From NCBI GenBank assembly GCA_963838735.1, contig CAWISG010000002.1, positions 124,001 through 188,000 on the forward strand: a stretch of 64,000 bases of DNA, in the 5' to 3' direction. Made by a program: the position numbers and the translations under genes. Origin of the DNA: Parerythrobacter_A sp963838735. Its GTDB lineage: Bacteria > Pseudomonadota > Alphaproteobacteria > Sphingomonadales > Sphingomonadaceae. Below the pieces are notes generated by a model. It made no database searches and was not told the DNA's origin. It saw only the letters and a list, made by a program, of their open reading frames with translations. How positions within the stretch are numbered: position 1 is the first letter of the stretch; each line of letters begins with the position of its first letter. This document shows, piece by piece, positions 26,819 to 35,632 of this stretch.

Positions 26819-29710
26819 TTACCCCAACCGCGCCAACGCCGCTTCCAGCCGTTCTGCTTCCGCAGTGTGCTCGGCGAAGTCGGCGCGGGCCTTCTCGACC
26901 GCTTCGGGCTTGGCGCGTTCGACGAAATTCGCGTTGCCAAGCCGTCCCTCCAGCGCCTTGGCTTCCTTCTGAGAAACCGCCAGCGCCTTCTCCAGCCGCG
27001 CGCGCTCGGCGGCCACGTCGATGATGCCTTCCAGCGGCACCACGAACACGTCCGCGCCGGCGCCGACCTGCATGGCCGGGCCGTTGGGCGCGGGGCCCAC
27101 CGTCAGCGGCGTGAGGCGCGCGAGCCGTTCGATCGCCGCACTGCTGCGTTCAATGGTACGCGTCGCCACGTCGGAAGGGTCCGCGATGAACGCCGCCAGC
27201 TTCGCACCGGGAGGAATGCCCAGCTCGTTCTTTGCACTGCGCACCGCCGTGGTCAGCGCGATGACCCAGTCGATGGCGTCGGTCGCGTCCTTCGACACAT
27301 CGGCGCGCGGTTCGGGCCATTTGGCAACGATCAGTTCGTAGGGGCGCCCATCTCCATTGGCGCCTTGCGCGTGCCACAACTCCTCCGTGATAAACGGCAT
27401 GAACGGGTGCAGCATCACGAGGATCTGGTCGAGCGCCCACCCGGCCACGGCGCGGGTTTCGACCGCCGGCATCGCGTCGGGATCGCCCGCGAAAACAGGT
27501 TTGATGAGTTCAAGATACCAGTCGCAGAACCGGTCCCAGACGAAGTGGTAGATCGTGTCCGCGGCTGCATCGAACCGCAAGTCGGCCATCGCCGCGTCCA
27601 GCGCCTTCACTGTCTGCGCAACCTCGCCGATGATCCACTGGTTCGCCGCCAGCCGCGCGGGCGGGGCGGCCAGCGTGTCGCTCGCGCCGATGCCGTTGGA
27701 CTGGCAGAAGCGCGTCGCGTTCCACAGCTTGGTGGCGAAGTTGCGATACCCTTCGACCCGGCGGTCATCCATCTTGATGTCGCGCCCCTGGCTTTCCATC
27801 GCCGCCATGAAGAACCTGAGCGCATCCGCGCCGTATTGCTCGATAATGCCGAGCGGATCGACCACATTGCCTTTGGATTTGGACATCTTGGAGCCGTCGG
27901 CTGCACGCACCAGCCCGTGCAGATACAATCTGGGCCACGGATGCTGCCCCGTCAGGTGGTGCCCCATCATCATCATCCGCGCATCCCAAAAGAACAGGAT
28001 GTCGAAGCCGGAAACGAGGAGGGAATTGGGGTAGTGCTTGGCGAGGAGACTATTTTTGTTGCCCCTAGTCTTCTTACCCTCAACCCGTTCGCCCTGAGCT
28101 TGTCGAAGGGTTGCACTGTCTTCTGCTCTGTCGGGGGAAGGGAAGGACGGCCCTTCGACAAGCTCAGGGCGAACGGGGGGGGATGTTTCTTCGTCACCTT
28201 CCGGCCAGCCGAGCGTCGCGAAGGGCCACAGCGCGCTGGAGAACCAGGTATCGAGGACGTCCTCGTCCTGCCGCAGCGCGCGATCATCCCCGACCTTTGC
28301 GCGTGCCTCGGCCTCGGTGCGTGCGACAAACACCTCGCCCGCATCGTCGAACCAAGCCGGAATCCTATGCCCCCACCAAAGCTGGCGCGACACACACCAC
28401 GGCTGGATATGCTCCATCCAGTTGAAGAACGTTTTCTCCCACGTCTTGGGCACGATCTCGACATCGCCGTTCCTGACCGCCGCGATGGGCGCGACGGCGA
28501 GTTTCTCCGCATCGACATACCACTGGTCGGTCAACCACGGTTCGATCACCACACCGCCCCTGTCGCCATAGGGCGTGGCGATCTGGCGCGGTTCGGCGTC
28601 GTGCTCGACCTCCTCGCCCTTTTTCGTTCGGGCGATGTGCGGGATCAGCAGGCCCGCTTCCTTCATCATCGCCACGACTTGCTTGCGCGCTTCGAACCGG
28701 TCGAGGCCAAGCAAGGCATCGGGCACCAGCCCGTCCGCCGTCTGCACCACGCGCGCCTCTGCATCGAGCATGTTGAGCATGTCGCCCGCCGCGATCCCGG
28801 CGCGCTTGCCGACCTCGAAATCGTTGAAGTCGTGCCCGGGCGTAATCTTCACCGCGCCGCTGCCCAGTTCGGGGTCGGCATGTTCGTCTGCCACCACGGG
28901 CACGCGCCGCCCGGTTATCGGCAATTCGACATGCTTGCCGACCACGCTGGCATAGCGCCCGTCCGTCGGATGCACCGCCACCGCCATATCGGCCAGCAGC
29001 GTTTCGGGGCGGGTGGTAGCGACGACGATGTGATCCGCCCCGTCATCAGTCGTTACATTATCGGCTAACGGATAGCGGAAATGCCAGAACGATCCGGCGA
29101 CGGTGCGGGTTTCCACTTCGAGGTCGCTGATCGCGGTTTTCAGCTTGGGATCCCAGTTCACCAGCCGCTTGTCGCGATAGATCAGCCCGTCATTGTAGAG
29201 TTTGACGAACGTGTGGACGACCGCATCGGAAAAATGCGGGTCCATCGTGAATTGCTCGCGCGACCAGTCCATCGAACAGCCCAGCCGCCGCAGCTGGTTG
29301 GTGATGGTGCCGCCACTCTCGCGTTTCCAGTCCCACACCTTTTCGACGAACTGTTCGCGGCTGAAATCCGTGCGCTTCTCGCCCGCTGCTTCCATCCGGC
29401 GTTCCACCACCATCTGCGTAGCGATGCCGGCATGGTCGGTGCCGACCACCCACAGCGCATCCTTGCCGCGCAACCGTTCGTAACGAACCACGATATCCTG
29501 CAACGTGTTGTCCAGCGCGTGGCCGATATGCAGGCTGCCCGTGACATTGGGCGGCGGGTTGACGATGGTGAAGGGTTCCGCATCGCCGCGTTCGGGGCGG
29601 AACAGGCCGTGTTCTTCCCAGTGCGCGTACCACTTCGCTTCGATGGCGGCGGGGTCGAAGGTGGTGGCAAGTGCCGTATCGCGCGGGGCGGTGTGGTCGG
29701 GTTTTGTCAT
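26819..29710 (-). CDS. valS: Valine--tRNA ligase with an in-frame repeat insertion
   Basis: A 963-residue class I aminoacyl-tRNA synthetase. HIGH motif: SLHIGHA (59-65). KMSKS motif: KMSKSKGN near residue 607. The editing domain lies between, and a C-terminal coiled coil (RARLEKALAVSQKEAKALEG) matches the usual ValRS arm. The unusual feature is about 50 extra residues near 508-557, from EETSPPVRPELVEG to RGNKNS, between the conserved ALWPFATLGWPE and LAKHYPNSLLVSGFDILFFW. They are encoded by palindromic repeat copy C and keep the frame open. I chose the ATG at 29710 (MTKPDHTAP); an upstream ATG at 29800 looks non-coding. queE follows immediately. Confidence 0.95.
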   Translation of the reverse strand: MTKPDHTAPRDTALATTFDPAAIEAKWYAHWEEHGLFRPERGDAEPFTIVNPPPNVTGSLHIGHALDNTLQDIVVRYERLRGKDALWVVGTDHAGIATQMVVERRMEAAGEKRTDFSREQFVEKVWDWKRESGGTITNQLRRLGCSMDWSREQFTMDPHFSDAVVHTFVKLYNDGLIYRDKRLVNWDPKLKTAISDLEVETRTVAGSFWHFRYPLADNVTTDDGADHIVVATTRPETLLADMAVAVHPTDGRYASVVGKHVELPITGRRVPVVADEHADPELGSGAVKITPGHDFNDFEVGKRAGIAAGDMLNMLDAEARVVQTADGLVPDALLGLDRFEARKQVVAMMKEAGLLIPHIARTKKGEEVEHDAEPRQIATPYGDRGGVVIEPWLTDQWYVDAEKLAVAPIAAVRNGDVEIVPKTWEKTFFNWMEHIQPWCVSRQLWWGHRIPAWFDDAGEVFVARTEAEARAKVGDDRALRQDEDVLDTWFSSALWPFATLGWPEGDEETSPPVRPELVEGPSFPSPDRAEDSATLRQAQGERVEGKKTRGNKNSLLAKHYPNSLLVSGFDILFFWDARMMMMGHHLTGQHPWPRLYLHGLVRAADGSKMSKSKGNVVDPLGIIEQYGADALRFFMAAMESQGRDIKMDDRRVEGYRNFATKLWNATRFCQSNGIGASDTLAAPPARLAANQWIIGEVAQTVKALDAAMADLRFDAAADTIYHFVWDRFCDWYLELIKPVFAGDPDAMPAVETRAVAGWALDQILVMLHPFMPFITEELWHAQGANGDGRPYELIVAKWPEPRADVSKDATDAIDWVIALTTAVRSAKNELGIPPGAKLAAFIADPSDVATRTIERSSAAIERLARLTPLTVGPAPNGPAMQVGAGADVFVVPLEGIIDVAAERARLEKALAVSQKEAKALEGRLGNANFVERAKPEAVEKARADFAEHTAEAERLEAALARLG
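28085..28176. repeat. Palindromic dispersed repeat, copy C (inside valS)
   Basis: The same two cores as copies A and B, at 28085-28108 and 28153-28176, but in the opposite order (back to back rather than face to face), with a 44-base spacer. The right core matches CTTCGACAAGCTCAGGGCGA exactly; the left is its exact complement. The whole unit is translated within valS. Confidence 0.88.
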
Positions 29711-29823
29711 GGTGCTGTTGGCCTTGCCAGCGGGAATAGGGGGTTGGCAACGCGCAAAGCGATGGTGGCCCGCCGGAAATCCGCCCCTTGTCGCGAGCAC
29801 CCTTTGCCATCATAGCGCATACC

Positions 29824-30936
29824 ATGCAGGGCGGCGCAGCTTTCAGGATTGAAAATACGGATACCGGCGCGACGCGGCTGGCGCTGTCCGGGCCGTATCT
29901 GGTCTCGTCTGTCGGAAATGTCGATAGCGCGCTGCGCGCTATCGAAGAGCCGGTCGACACCATCGACCTGTCCCAAGTCAGCGAAATCGACACCGTCGGC
30001 GCCTATATTGCCTGCTCCACCGCCTCGCGGCTGGAGGCGCAGATTACCGGCGCGGACGAACGGGCCTCTCGTTTATTGGCAGCGGTGCAGACGGCGGGCA
30101 ACGATGCCGCCATCGCCGCACCGCGCCTGCCGGTGTGGCAGCGGGTGCCTGTTACAGTCGGCGAAATGATGGTCGAAGCCGGACGGGGCTTCCTGCGCAT
30201 CATCGGCTTCCTCGGCCAGATCATCCTCGCCTTCGGGTCGATCATCCGGCGGCCCAGCCGGTTCCGCGGCAAGGCGCTGGTGCGCCAGATGGAGCTGGTT
30301 GGCGTCAGCGCATTGCCCATCGTCGGGTTGATGAGCTTCCTTATCGGCATCGTTATCGCACAGCAGGGCGCGGCGCAGCTATCGCAATTCGGTGCCGAAA
30401 CGCTGACCGTGAACCTTGTCGGGCGCATCACCCTGCGCGAGCTGGGCGTGCTGATGACCGCGATCATGGTCGCGGGCCGCAGCGGTTCCGCCTTCGCCGC
30501 GCAGATCGGCACGATGAAGCTGACCGAGGAAGTCGATGCAATGCGCACCATCGGCATCCATCCGATAGAGGCGCTGGTCATCCCCCGCGTGCTGGCCTGC
30601 ACCTTCATGATGGTGCTGCTGGGCTTCTACGCCAGCGTCATGGCGATCATCGGCGGGGCGGTGATTGCCGACGTCGCGCTGGGCATTCCGTTCCTGACTT
30701 TTCTGGAACGGATCAAGGATGTGGTGCCGACATACGATCTGTGGGTCGGCATGATCAAGGCGCCGGTATTCGGCCTCATCATCGCGCTGGCGGGGTGTTA
30801 CCAGGGCATGCAGGTCGAAGGGAATTCCGAAGAAGTCGGCAAGCGCACCACGAAGGCGGTGGTCGCGGGCATCTTTGCGGTCATCGTGATCGACGCCTTC
30901 TTCGCCGTGTTCTTCGCGCAGGTCGGGTGGGAATGA
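29824..30936 (+). CDS. mlaE: MlaE-type ABC transporter permease with N-terminal STAS-like domain
   Basis: A 370-residue inner-membrane permease of the Mla/Ttg2 lipid transport system, which moves phospholipids between membranes. Residues 1-100 resemble a STAS domain (VDTIDLSQVSEIDTVGAYIA), normally a separate protein MlaB in E. coli and here fused. The permease part has LVGVSALPIVGLMSFLIGIV, the signature RSGSAFAAQIGTMKLTEEVD and several membrane helices. I chose the ATG at 29824; a TTG at 29788 is also in frame. It is divergent from valS. mlaF overlaps its stop by 4 bases. Confidence 0.9.
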   Translation: MQGGAAFRIENTDTGATRLALSGPYLVSSVGNVDSALRAIEEPVDTIDLSQVSEIDTVGAYIACSTASRLEAQITGADERASRLLAAVQTAGNDAAIAAPRLPVWQRVPVTVGEMMVEAGRGFLRIIGFLGQIILAFGSIIRRPSRFRGKALVRQMELVGVSALPIVGLMSFLIGIVIAQQGAAQLSQFGAETLTVNLVGRITLRELGVLMTAIMVAGRSGSAFAAQIGTMKLTEEVDAMRTIGIHPIEALVIPRVLACTFMMVLLGFYASVMAIIGGAVIADVALGIPFLTFLERIKDVVPTYDLWVGMIKAPVFGLIIALAGCYQGMQVEGNSEEVGKRTTKAVVAGIFAVIVIDAFFAVFFAQVGWE

Positions 30937-31865
30937 TGTCCGAGCCGCACGAAACCGCACCCGCCACCCAATTCGTGAACGAGGATTACGACCGTCATCC
31001 CGAACGCCACGAGCGGTTTCGCGGCAAATACCCCATCGTCATCGAGGGTTTGCGCAACCAGTTCGGCGAACAGGTGGTGCATGACAATCTGGACCTGAAG
31101 ATCAGGCGGCGCGAGATCGTGGGCGTCGTTGGCGGATCGGGCACCGGAAAGTCGGTGCTGATGCGCTCCATCATCGGCTTGCAACAGCCCGCCGAGGGCG
31201 ACATCCGCGTCTTCGGCAAATCCATCACCAGCGCCGAACCCGATGCCGAGATCGGCGTGCGCAACCGCTGGGGCGTTCTTTTCCAGGGCGGTGCATTGTT
31301 CAGCACGCTGACGGTTGGCGAGAATGTGGAAGTGCCGCTCAAGCAGTTCTACCCCGAGCTCAGCCCGCGCCTCCGCCGCGAAATCGCGCGTTACAAGGTG
31401 ATCTTGTCCGGCCTGCCCGAAGAGGCGGCGAACAAATACCCCAGCGAGCTGTCGGGCGGCATGAAGAAACGCGCCGGCCTGGCCCGCGCGCTGGCGCTTG
31501 ACCCCGAATTGCTGTTCCTCGACGAACCGACCGCCGGGCTGGACCCCATCGGCGCCGCGAAATTCGACGAGGCGACGGCGGAGCTGAAGAACACGCTGGG
31601 TTTGACCGTCTTTCTCATCACCCACGATCTCGACACGCTCTATGCCATCTGCGACCGGGTCGCGGTGCTGGCGGAGAAGCGCGTCATTGCAGTCGGCACT
31701 ATCCCCGAATTGCTGGAAACCGAGCATCCGTGGATTCAGGAATATTTCAATGGGCCGCGCGGCCGCGCTGCGCTTGACAGCAAGGACCGGGTCGATGGTC
31801 AAGGCGGTGTGAACCCGAACATTCCGGCTTCGAAGCTGGACAGCACACAGCGCAGCGGCGCATAG
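30933..31865 (+). CDS. mlaF: MlaF-type ABC transporter ATP-binding protein
   Basis: A 310-residue cytoplasmic ATPase that powers the Mla-type lipid transporter. Walker A GGSGTGKS is at 67-74, the signature is LSGGMKKRAGLARAL, and Walker B is LLFLDEPTAGLDP, followed by a switch His in LITHDLDT. About 30 extra residues precede the usual start, and a 50-residue polar tail follows the domain. The ATG overlaps the mlaE stop; the MCE-domain gene follows after 10 bases. Confidence 0.94.
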   Translation: MMSEPHETAPATQFVNEDYDRHPERHERFRGKYPIVIEGLRNQFGEQVVHDNLDLKIRRREIVGVVGGSGTGKSVLMRSIIGLQQPAEGDIRVFGKSITSAEPDAEIGVRNRWGVLFQGGALFSTLTVGENVEVPLKQFYPELSPRLRREIARYKVILSGLPEEAANKYPSELSGGMKKRAGLARALALDPELLFLDEPTAGLDPIGAAKFDEATAELKNTLGLTVFLITHDLDTLYAICDRVAVLAEKRVIAVGTIPELLETEHPWIQEYFNGPRGRAALDSKDRVDGQGGVNPNIPASKLDSTQRSGA

Positions 31866-31875
31866 GACGATACTT

Positions 31876-32841
31876 ATGGAAACGCGGGCAAATCATCTGT
31901 GGGTCGGGGTCGTGACGCTGGCATTGCTGGCCGCAATCGCGCTCGGCATCGTCTGGCTGGCGCAGCTGGGCAAGGGCGAACAGAAGGAATACGACATTCT
32001 GTTCCAGCAGTCCGTCAGCGGGCTGGCGCGCGGATCGCAAGTGTCTTTTGCGGGCGTGCCGGTGGGGCAGGTCGGCGAGATCAAGCTGTATGACGAAGAC
32101 CCCGATTTCGTGCAGGTCCGCATCGCGGTAAAGCCCGAAGTGCCGATCCTGGTGGGAACCACCGCCACCATCCAGGGATCGTTCACCGGTGTTTCCACCA
32201 TCCTGCTGGATGGCGCGCGCAACGGTGCGCCGCCGATTACGTGCGAAACCACCGGCTGCCCCAACGGCGTGCCGGTTATTCCGCCCAAGGACGGCGGGCT
32301 TAACGCGCTTCTTTCCGACGCGCCGCTGCTGCTGGAACGGCTGGCGACGCTGACCGAACGATTCACGCAGTTGCTGGACGAAGACAATCAGGGCGAGATT
32401 GCGGGCATCCTGCGCAATACCAATGCGCTGACCGAAGCGACCGCTGCCGCCGCGCCGCAGATCGAAGGCACGCTGGCCGAATTGCAGGTGACCTTACGCG
32501 AAGCATCGGGCGCGCTCGAAGCGTTCGAGCAGGTCACGCGCAGCACCGACGTCGTGATAAACCAGGAGGGCAGTGCGCTCGCGGGCGAATTGCGCGGCAC
32601 GCTGGCCTCGGCCAACAAGGCGGCGGCTGCGCTGGCAACGACGCTGGACGAAGTGCGCCCGGCGACCACGCAGGTGACCGACCAGCTCGCCAATTCCACG
32701 CTGCCCGCTGCGGAAGCGACGCTGCAGGACTTGCGCTCCACCAGCAAGGCGCTGCGCAATATTACCGAGCGGCTGGAAAACGAAGGCGCGACTTCGCTGA
32801 TCGGCGCGCCACCATTGCCCGAATACGATCCGAAGAACTGA
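31876..32841 (+). CDS. mlaD: MlaD/MCE-domain lipid-binding protein
   Basis: A 321-residue periplasmic protein held by one N-terminal helix (about 8-30). The MCE domain follows (about 38-118): YDILFQQSVSGLARGSQVSF, then AGVPVGQVGEIKL and GTTATIQGSFTGVSTILLDG. MCE proteins form rings that carry lipids across the periplasm. Residues 150-310 are long helical stretches rich in Ala/Thr/Glu (LLERLATLTERFTQLLDE), probably a helical tube or coiled coil. It is the third gene of the Mla-type operon. Confidence 0.92.
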   Translation: METRANHLWVGVVTLALLAAIALGIVWLAQLGKGEQKEYDILFQQSVSGLARGSQVSFAGVPVGQVGEIKLYDEDPDFVQVRIAVKPEVPILVGTTATIQGSFTGVSTILLDGARNGAPPITCETTGCPNGVPVIPPKDGGLNALLSDAPLLLERLATLTERFTQLLDEDNQGEIAGILRNTNALTEATAAAAPQIEGTLAELQVTLREASGALEAFEQVTRSTDVVINQEGSALAGELRGTLASANKAAAALATTLDEVRPATTQVTDQLANSTLPAAEATLQDLRSTSKALRNITERLENEGATSLIGAPPLPEYDPKN

Positions 32842-32849
32842 AGGGTGCC

Positions 32850-33449
32850 ATGATGTCGATAGCAAACCCCGTGCGCGCGCTGGCCCTTGCTGGCGCCTCT
32901 CTGGCGTTATCAGCGTGTGTCAGCTTCGGCCCCGAGGCACCGCCCAGCCTGCTAACGCTGACCGCGCAGGAAACCGTTGCGGCAGGCGCGACGAATAGCG
33001 GTACTGCCGAAACCGCGTTGGCAATCTACGAACCCGTCGTATCGCAACGGATCAACGTGACGCGGGTACCGGTTCAGGTCGATGCAACCACGGTTGCCTA
33101 TCTCGCCGATGCGGTGTGGGTCGAAAAACCGGCCCGCCTGTTCAAGACCCTGTTGATGGAAACCGTCACCGCCCGCAATGGCCGCATGGTGGTGGAAGGC
33201 GAAGACCCGACGGTGCTGGCGCAATCCCGGCTGCGCGGCAATCTGCGCCGGTTCGGCTACGATGCACAGGCCGGTGCGGTCGTTGTGCAGTTCGATGCGC
33301 AGCGCGAGACGGGCAATGGCGGCGCGATTGAAACGCGCCGGTTCGAGCGGACGGTGACCGGTGTGCCTGCGCTGGCCGGACCGGTTGGCGCGGCGCTGAA
33401 CAATGCGGCGAACGAAGTCGCCGTCGAAGTCGCCGCCTGGGTGCAGTAA
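32850..33449 (+). CDS. ABC-type transport auxiliary lipoprotein (PqiC/ABC_trans_aux-like)
   Basis: A 199-residue lipoprotein with lipobox LSAC (Cys23 with the first Met at 32850). The body has the ABC_trans_aux pattern: alternating strands, VSQRINVTRVPVQVDATTVA, then AVWVEKPARLFKTLLMETV and SRLRGNLRRFGYDAQAGAV. Such proteins are probably the outer-membrane partner of MCE transporters, as PqiC is for PqiB. It ends the Mla-type operon, 9 bases after mlaD. A second ATG at 32853 could be the true start. Confidence 0.85.
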   Translation: MMSIANPVRALALAGASLALSACVSFGPEAPPSLLTLTAQETVAAGATNSGTAETALAIYEPVVSQRINVTRVPVQVDATTVAYLADAVWVEKPARLFKTLLMETVTARNGRMVVEGEDPTVLAQSRLRGNLRRFGYDAQAGAVVVQFDAQRETGNGGAIETRRFERTVTGVPALAGPVGAALNNAANEVAVEVAAWVQ

Positions 33450-33459
33450 CGCGCCGACG

Positions 33460-34153
33460 CTAGTCGAGTAGCGCCGCGAATTCGGCGGCATCTGCGAAGC
33501 TTTTAGCCCGCAGCGCGCGCACCGCCTTTGCTTCGGCGTCGGCACCCCACAGTTCCGCCTGCCAGTCTTCCTCCATGTTTGCTGCGTCGAACAGGGCTGC
33601 GCTGTCTGCCCGAGCGCTCCAGTGCAGCCAGCCCGACCGTCAGCGATGCGGCCAGCGAGGCCAGCGTTTGCAAGGCCGCCAAAGTAAAATCGTCGAGAGT
33701 TGCGAGGTGGCTTTCCAGCGTATGCAGCGTGGGATCGGGTTGCGGCTGGGGCACCACGCCAGCAACCCGGACGAAGGCAATGCCAAGGCGGGTTTCGAGC
33801 GCGGCGAGCAGCGGCTCCCATATCTCGTCTTGCCGCAAGGCTAGCGCGCTGCCGGGATCGGCGCGGTAGCACAGCGTGTCGGTCTGCGCGAAGCCCAGCA
33901 GCGTGGCGATGGCGGCCGTGCGGTCGGCGCGCACGATATCGATGGCGTAATCGGCAAGGTCGCGGTGGACGAACAGCGCTGCGTTGATGTCCTCGCCCTG
34001 CGCGCGCCATTCTGCCGCCAGCGCCTCGGCCAGCGTGCCAGTCGGCACGATTTGTACCGCGCCGCCTTGCGTCTTCACATCGCGCCCGTCGAGCTGCACC
34101 TTGAAGCCGCCATCGCACGGGGCGACGGACACATCGGACCAGAACCGCTTCAC
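33460..34153 (-). pseudogene. ATP12-family F1-ATPase assembly chaperone, apparent frameshift
   Basis: ATP12 helps fold the alpha subunit of F1-ATPase in mitochondria; alphaproteobacteria keep a relative. The N-terminal reading frame is good from ATG 34153 (MKRFWSDVSVAPCDGG... to LAASLTVGLAALE). Right after this it turns into a basic stretch ending at 33503. One base shifted, the family-like ending appears: ALFDAANMEEDWQAELWGAD, then SFADAAEFAALLD and a stop at 33460-33462. The break is at or next to CCC, 33609-33611 (GGG on the gene strand), and looks like one extra base. A real mutation would cost the last 45 or so residues; a sequencing error is equally possible. It overlaps the small upstream gene by 4 bases. 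Confidence 0.82.
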
Positions 34154-34386
34154 CGGCTGTCGTCGGAAGGCGGCGTGCGCCAGGCGCGGGCGAGGATGCG
34201 CGGCATGACGAAGAACTCCACCGCGCCCACCGCGATCAGCGCGTAGGAGAACCAGTCCGCCGTGCCGACATAGCCGCGCACGCCCATGATGCCGACCACC
34301 ACCATCGCGGCGCCGAACAGCCGGTTGACCGCGATCAGCAGGAAACGGGCCTTTGCCTCCGCTTCGTTTGGTGCAGGCTCGGTCAT
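34150..34386 (-). CDS. Small two-helix membrane protein
   Basis: A 78-residue protein with two hydrophobic helices (about 15-37 FLLIAVNRLFGAAMVVVGIM and 46-64 SYALIAVGAVEFFVMP) and a polar C-terminus. I do not recognise the family. Its ATG overlaps the HAD phosphatase stop and its stop overlaps the ATP12 start, both by 4 bases, so it is a real, coupled gene. A link with ATP12 could suggest a role near ATP synthase, but that is only context. Confidence 0.75.
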   Translation of the reverse strand: MTEPAPNEAEAKARFLLIAVNRLFGAAMVVVGIMGVRGYVGTADWFSYALIAVGAVEFFVMPRILARAWRTPPSDDSR

Positions 34387-35033
34387 CGCAGCATCTCCAG
34401 CAATCCGGCAGGGCTACCGGCCACCGCTTCCGCCCCCTCGGCCAGCAATTCGTGCGGCGCGTGATAGCCCCATGCCACGCCGAGCGCCCGTACCCCGGCA
34501 GCGCGCGCCATCGCCATATCGAATGTCGTATCGCCGATCATTACGGCCTGCTGCGGCGCGGCACCGGCGTCGCACAAAGCGGCTTCCAGCATGGCGGGAT
34601 GCGGCTTGGACGGATAGCCGTCCGCCGTATGCAGGCTGGCGAAACGGTCCGCGATGCCGTTGGCGGCGAGGCAGGCGGCGAGGCCCCGGTCGGACTTTCC
34701 CGTGGCGATGGCCAGAACCCAGCCTTCGCTGCGCAAGGCGTCGAGCAGCGCGGCGATGCCGTCGAACAGCGGCTCGTGCAGCGCGCCGCTTTCGCGTGTG
34801 CTGCGATAGGCGTGCCGGTAATTCTCGACGATGGCCGCGCAGTCCGCTTCGCCTATGCCAAAGGCGAGACGCCGTACCGCTTGCGGCAAGCTGAGCCCGA
34901 CGATCCGGCGAATGGCATTTCGCGGGGGCGGGGCGGCGTCGGCGGCGGTAAAAGCCTGTTCCATCGCCGCACAGATTGCCGCTTGCCCGTCGACCAGCGT
35001 GCCGTCGCAATCGAACACCGCCAGCCTGGTCAT
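34383..35033 (-). CDS. HAD-family phosphatase (phosphoglycolate phosphatase-like)
   Basis: A 216-residue HAD hydrolase. Motif I is VFDCDGTLVDG near residue 6, with the nucleophile first Asp. Motif II is the Thr of LAIATGKSD, motif III is the Lys of YPSKPHPAML, and motif IV is MIGDTTFDMAMA. The helical cap between motifs I and II is of the subfamily IA type, as in phosphoglycolate phosphatase and related enzymes. The exact substrate is not readable. Its ATG at 35033 overlaps the stop of the PaiB-like gene, part of a chain of six coupled genes. Confidence 0.88.
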   Translation of the reverse strand: MTRLAVFDCDGTLVDGQAAICAAMEQAFTAADAAPPPRNAIRRIVGLSLPQAVRRLAFGIGEADCAAIVENYRHAYRSTRESGALHEPLFDGIAALLDALRSEGWVLAIATGKSDRGLAACLAANGIADRFASLHTADGYPSKPHPAMLEAALCDAGAAPQQAVMIGDTTFDMAMARAAGVRALGVAWGYHAPHELLAEGAEAVAGSPAGLLEMLR

Positions 35034-35632
35034 CGTGCCGCCTTCTGCATGGCCCCCGCCATCGCCAGCGCCCCTTCGCCGCGCAACCCCGCAACAAGCC
35101 GCGCGCGCTCGGTTTCGGACTTGTTTTGCGACAGCTTGACCGTCTCGCGCCGTTCCTCGATCCGCAACTCGAACGCCCGGATGCCGCGTATAAGCGCGCG
35201 TTTCGCCGTGCCGGACATCTTGGCCATCGTCCATGGCGTGCCGCCACCGCGCACCGCAGCCTCATGCTTTTCGACCAGCGCTTCCAGCAGCGGTTCGAGA
35301 TTGGCATCGGGCAAGCGATGCATCGTGCCGACCAGCTCTATGGCGATGTAGTTCCAGGTCGGCACTTGCTCCGCATCGGCATACCAGCGCGGCGAAATAT
35401 AGGCGTCGGGTCCGGTCAGCGTGACCAGCGCGCGGACCGCATCGACCCTTGCCAGCGCATTGGCGCGCGCAAGGTGAAAGCGCACCGCGTCGTCACCGGC
35501 TGCTACAACTGGCGTATGCGCAACGTGCGGGCCCGTATCGGTCTGCGCAAACACCTGCGCGAAGCCGACGTCCTCCACCAGCGCGCGCTGGACGGCCAGC
35601 GGATTGGCGCGAAACGCAGAAGTAGGATGCAC
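35030..35632 (-). CDS. PaiB-like FMN-binding protein
   Basis: A 200-residue protein of the PaiB group (FMN-binding split barrel). Typical segments are ARANALARVDAVRALVTLTG, DAYISPRWYADAEQVPTWNY and AIELVGTMHRL; the W-YADA-VPTWNY pattern is a family hallmark. In Bacillus, PaiB takes part in negative control of sporulation and protease genes; in other bacteria the role is unclear. It starts within the TGATG junction at the end of the rluC-like gene and overlaps the HAD gene by 4 bases. Confidence 0.87.
   Translation of the reverse strand: MHPTSAFRANPLAVQRALVEDVGFAQVFAQTDTGPHVAHTPVVAAGDDAVRFHLARANALARVDAVRALVTLTGPDAYISPRWYADAEQVPTWNYIAIELVGTMHRLPDANLEPLLEALVEKHEAAVRGGGTPWTMAKMSGTAKRALIRGIRAFELRIEERRETVKLSQNKSETERARLVAGLRGEGALAMAGAMQKAAR

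Noticed and set aside
26795..29068. Plus-strand frame of 757 codons opposite valS
   Set aside because: Antisense shadow of valS; composition is Arg/His-rich, with no start signal and no family motif.
32952..34118. Long minus-strand frame across ATP12 and the auxiliary lipoprotein
   Set aside because: It is neither of the two ATP12 frames with family sequence. The Arg-rich translation is a shadow.
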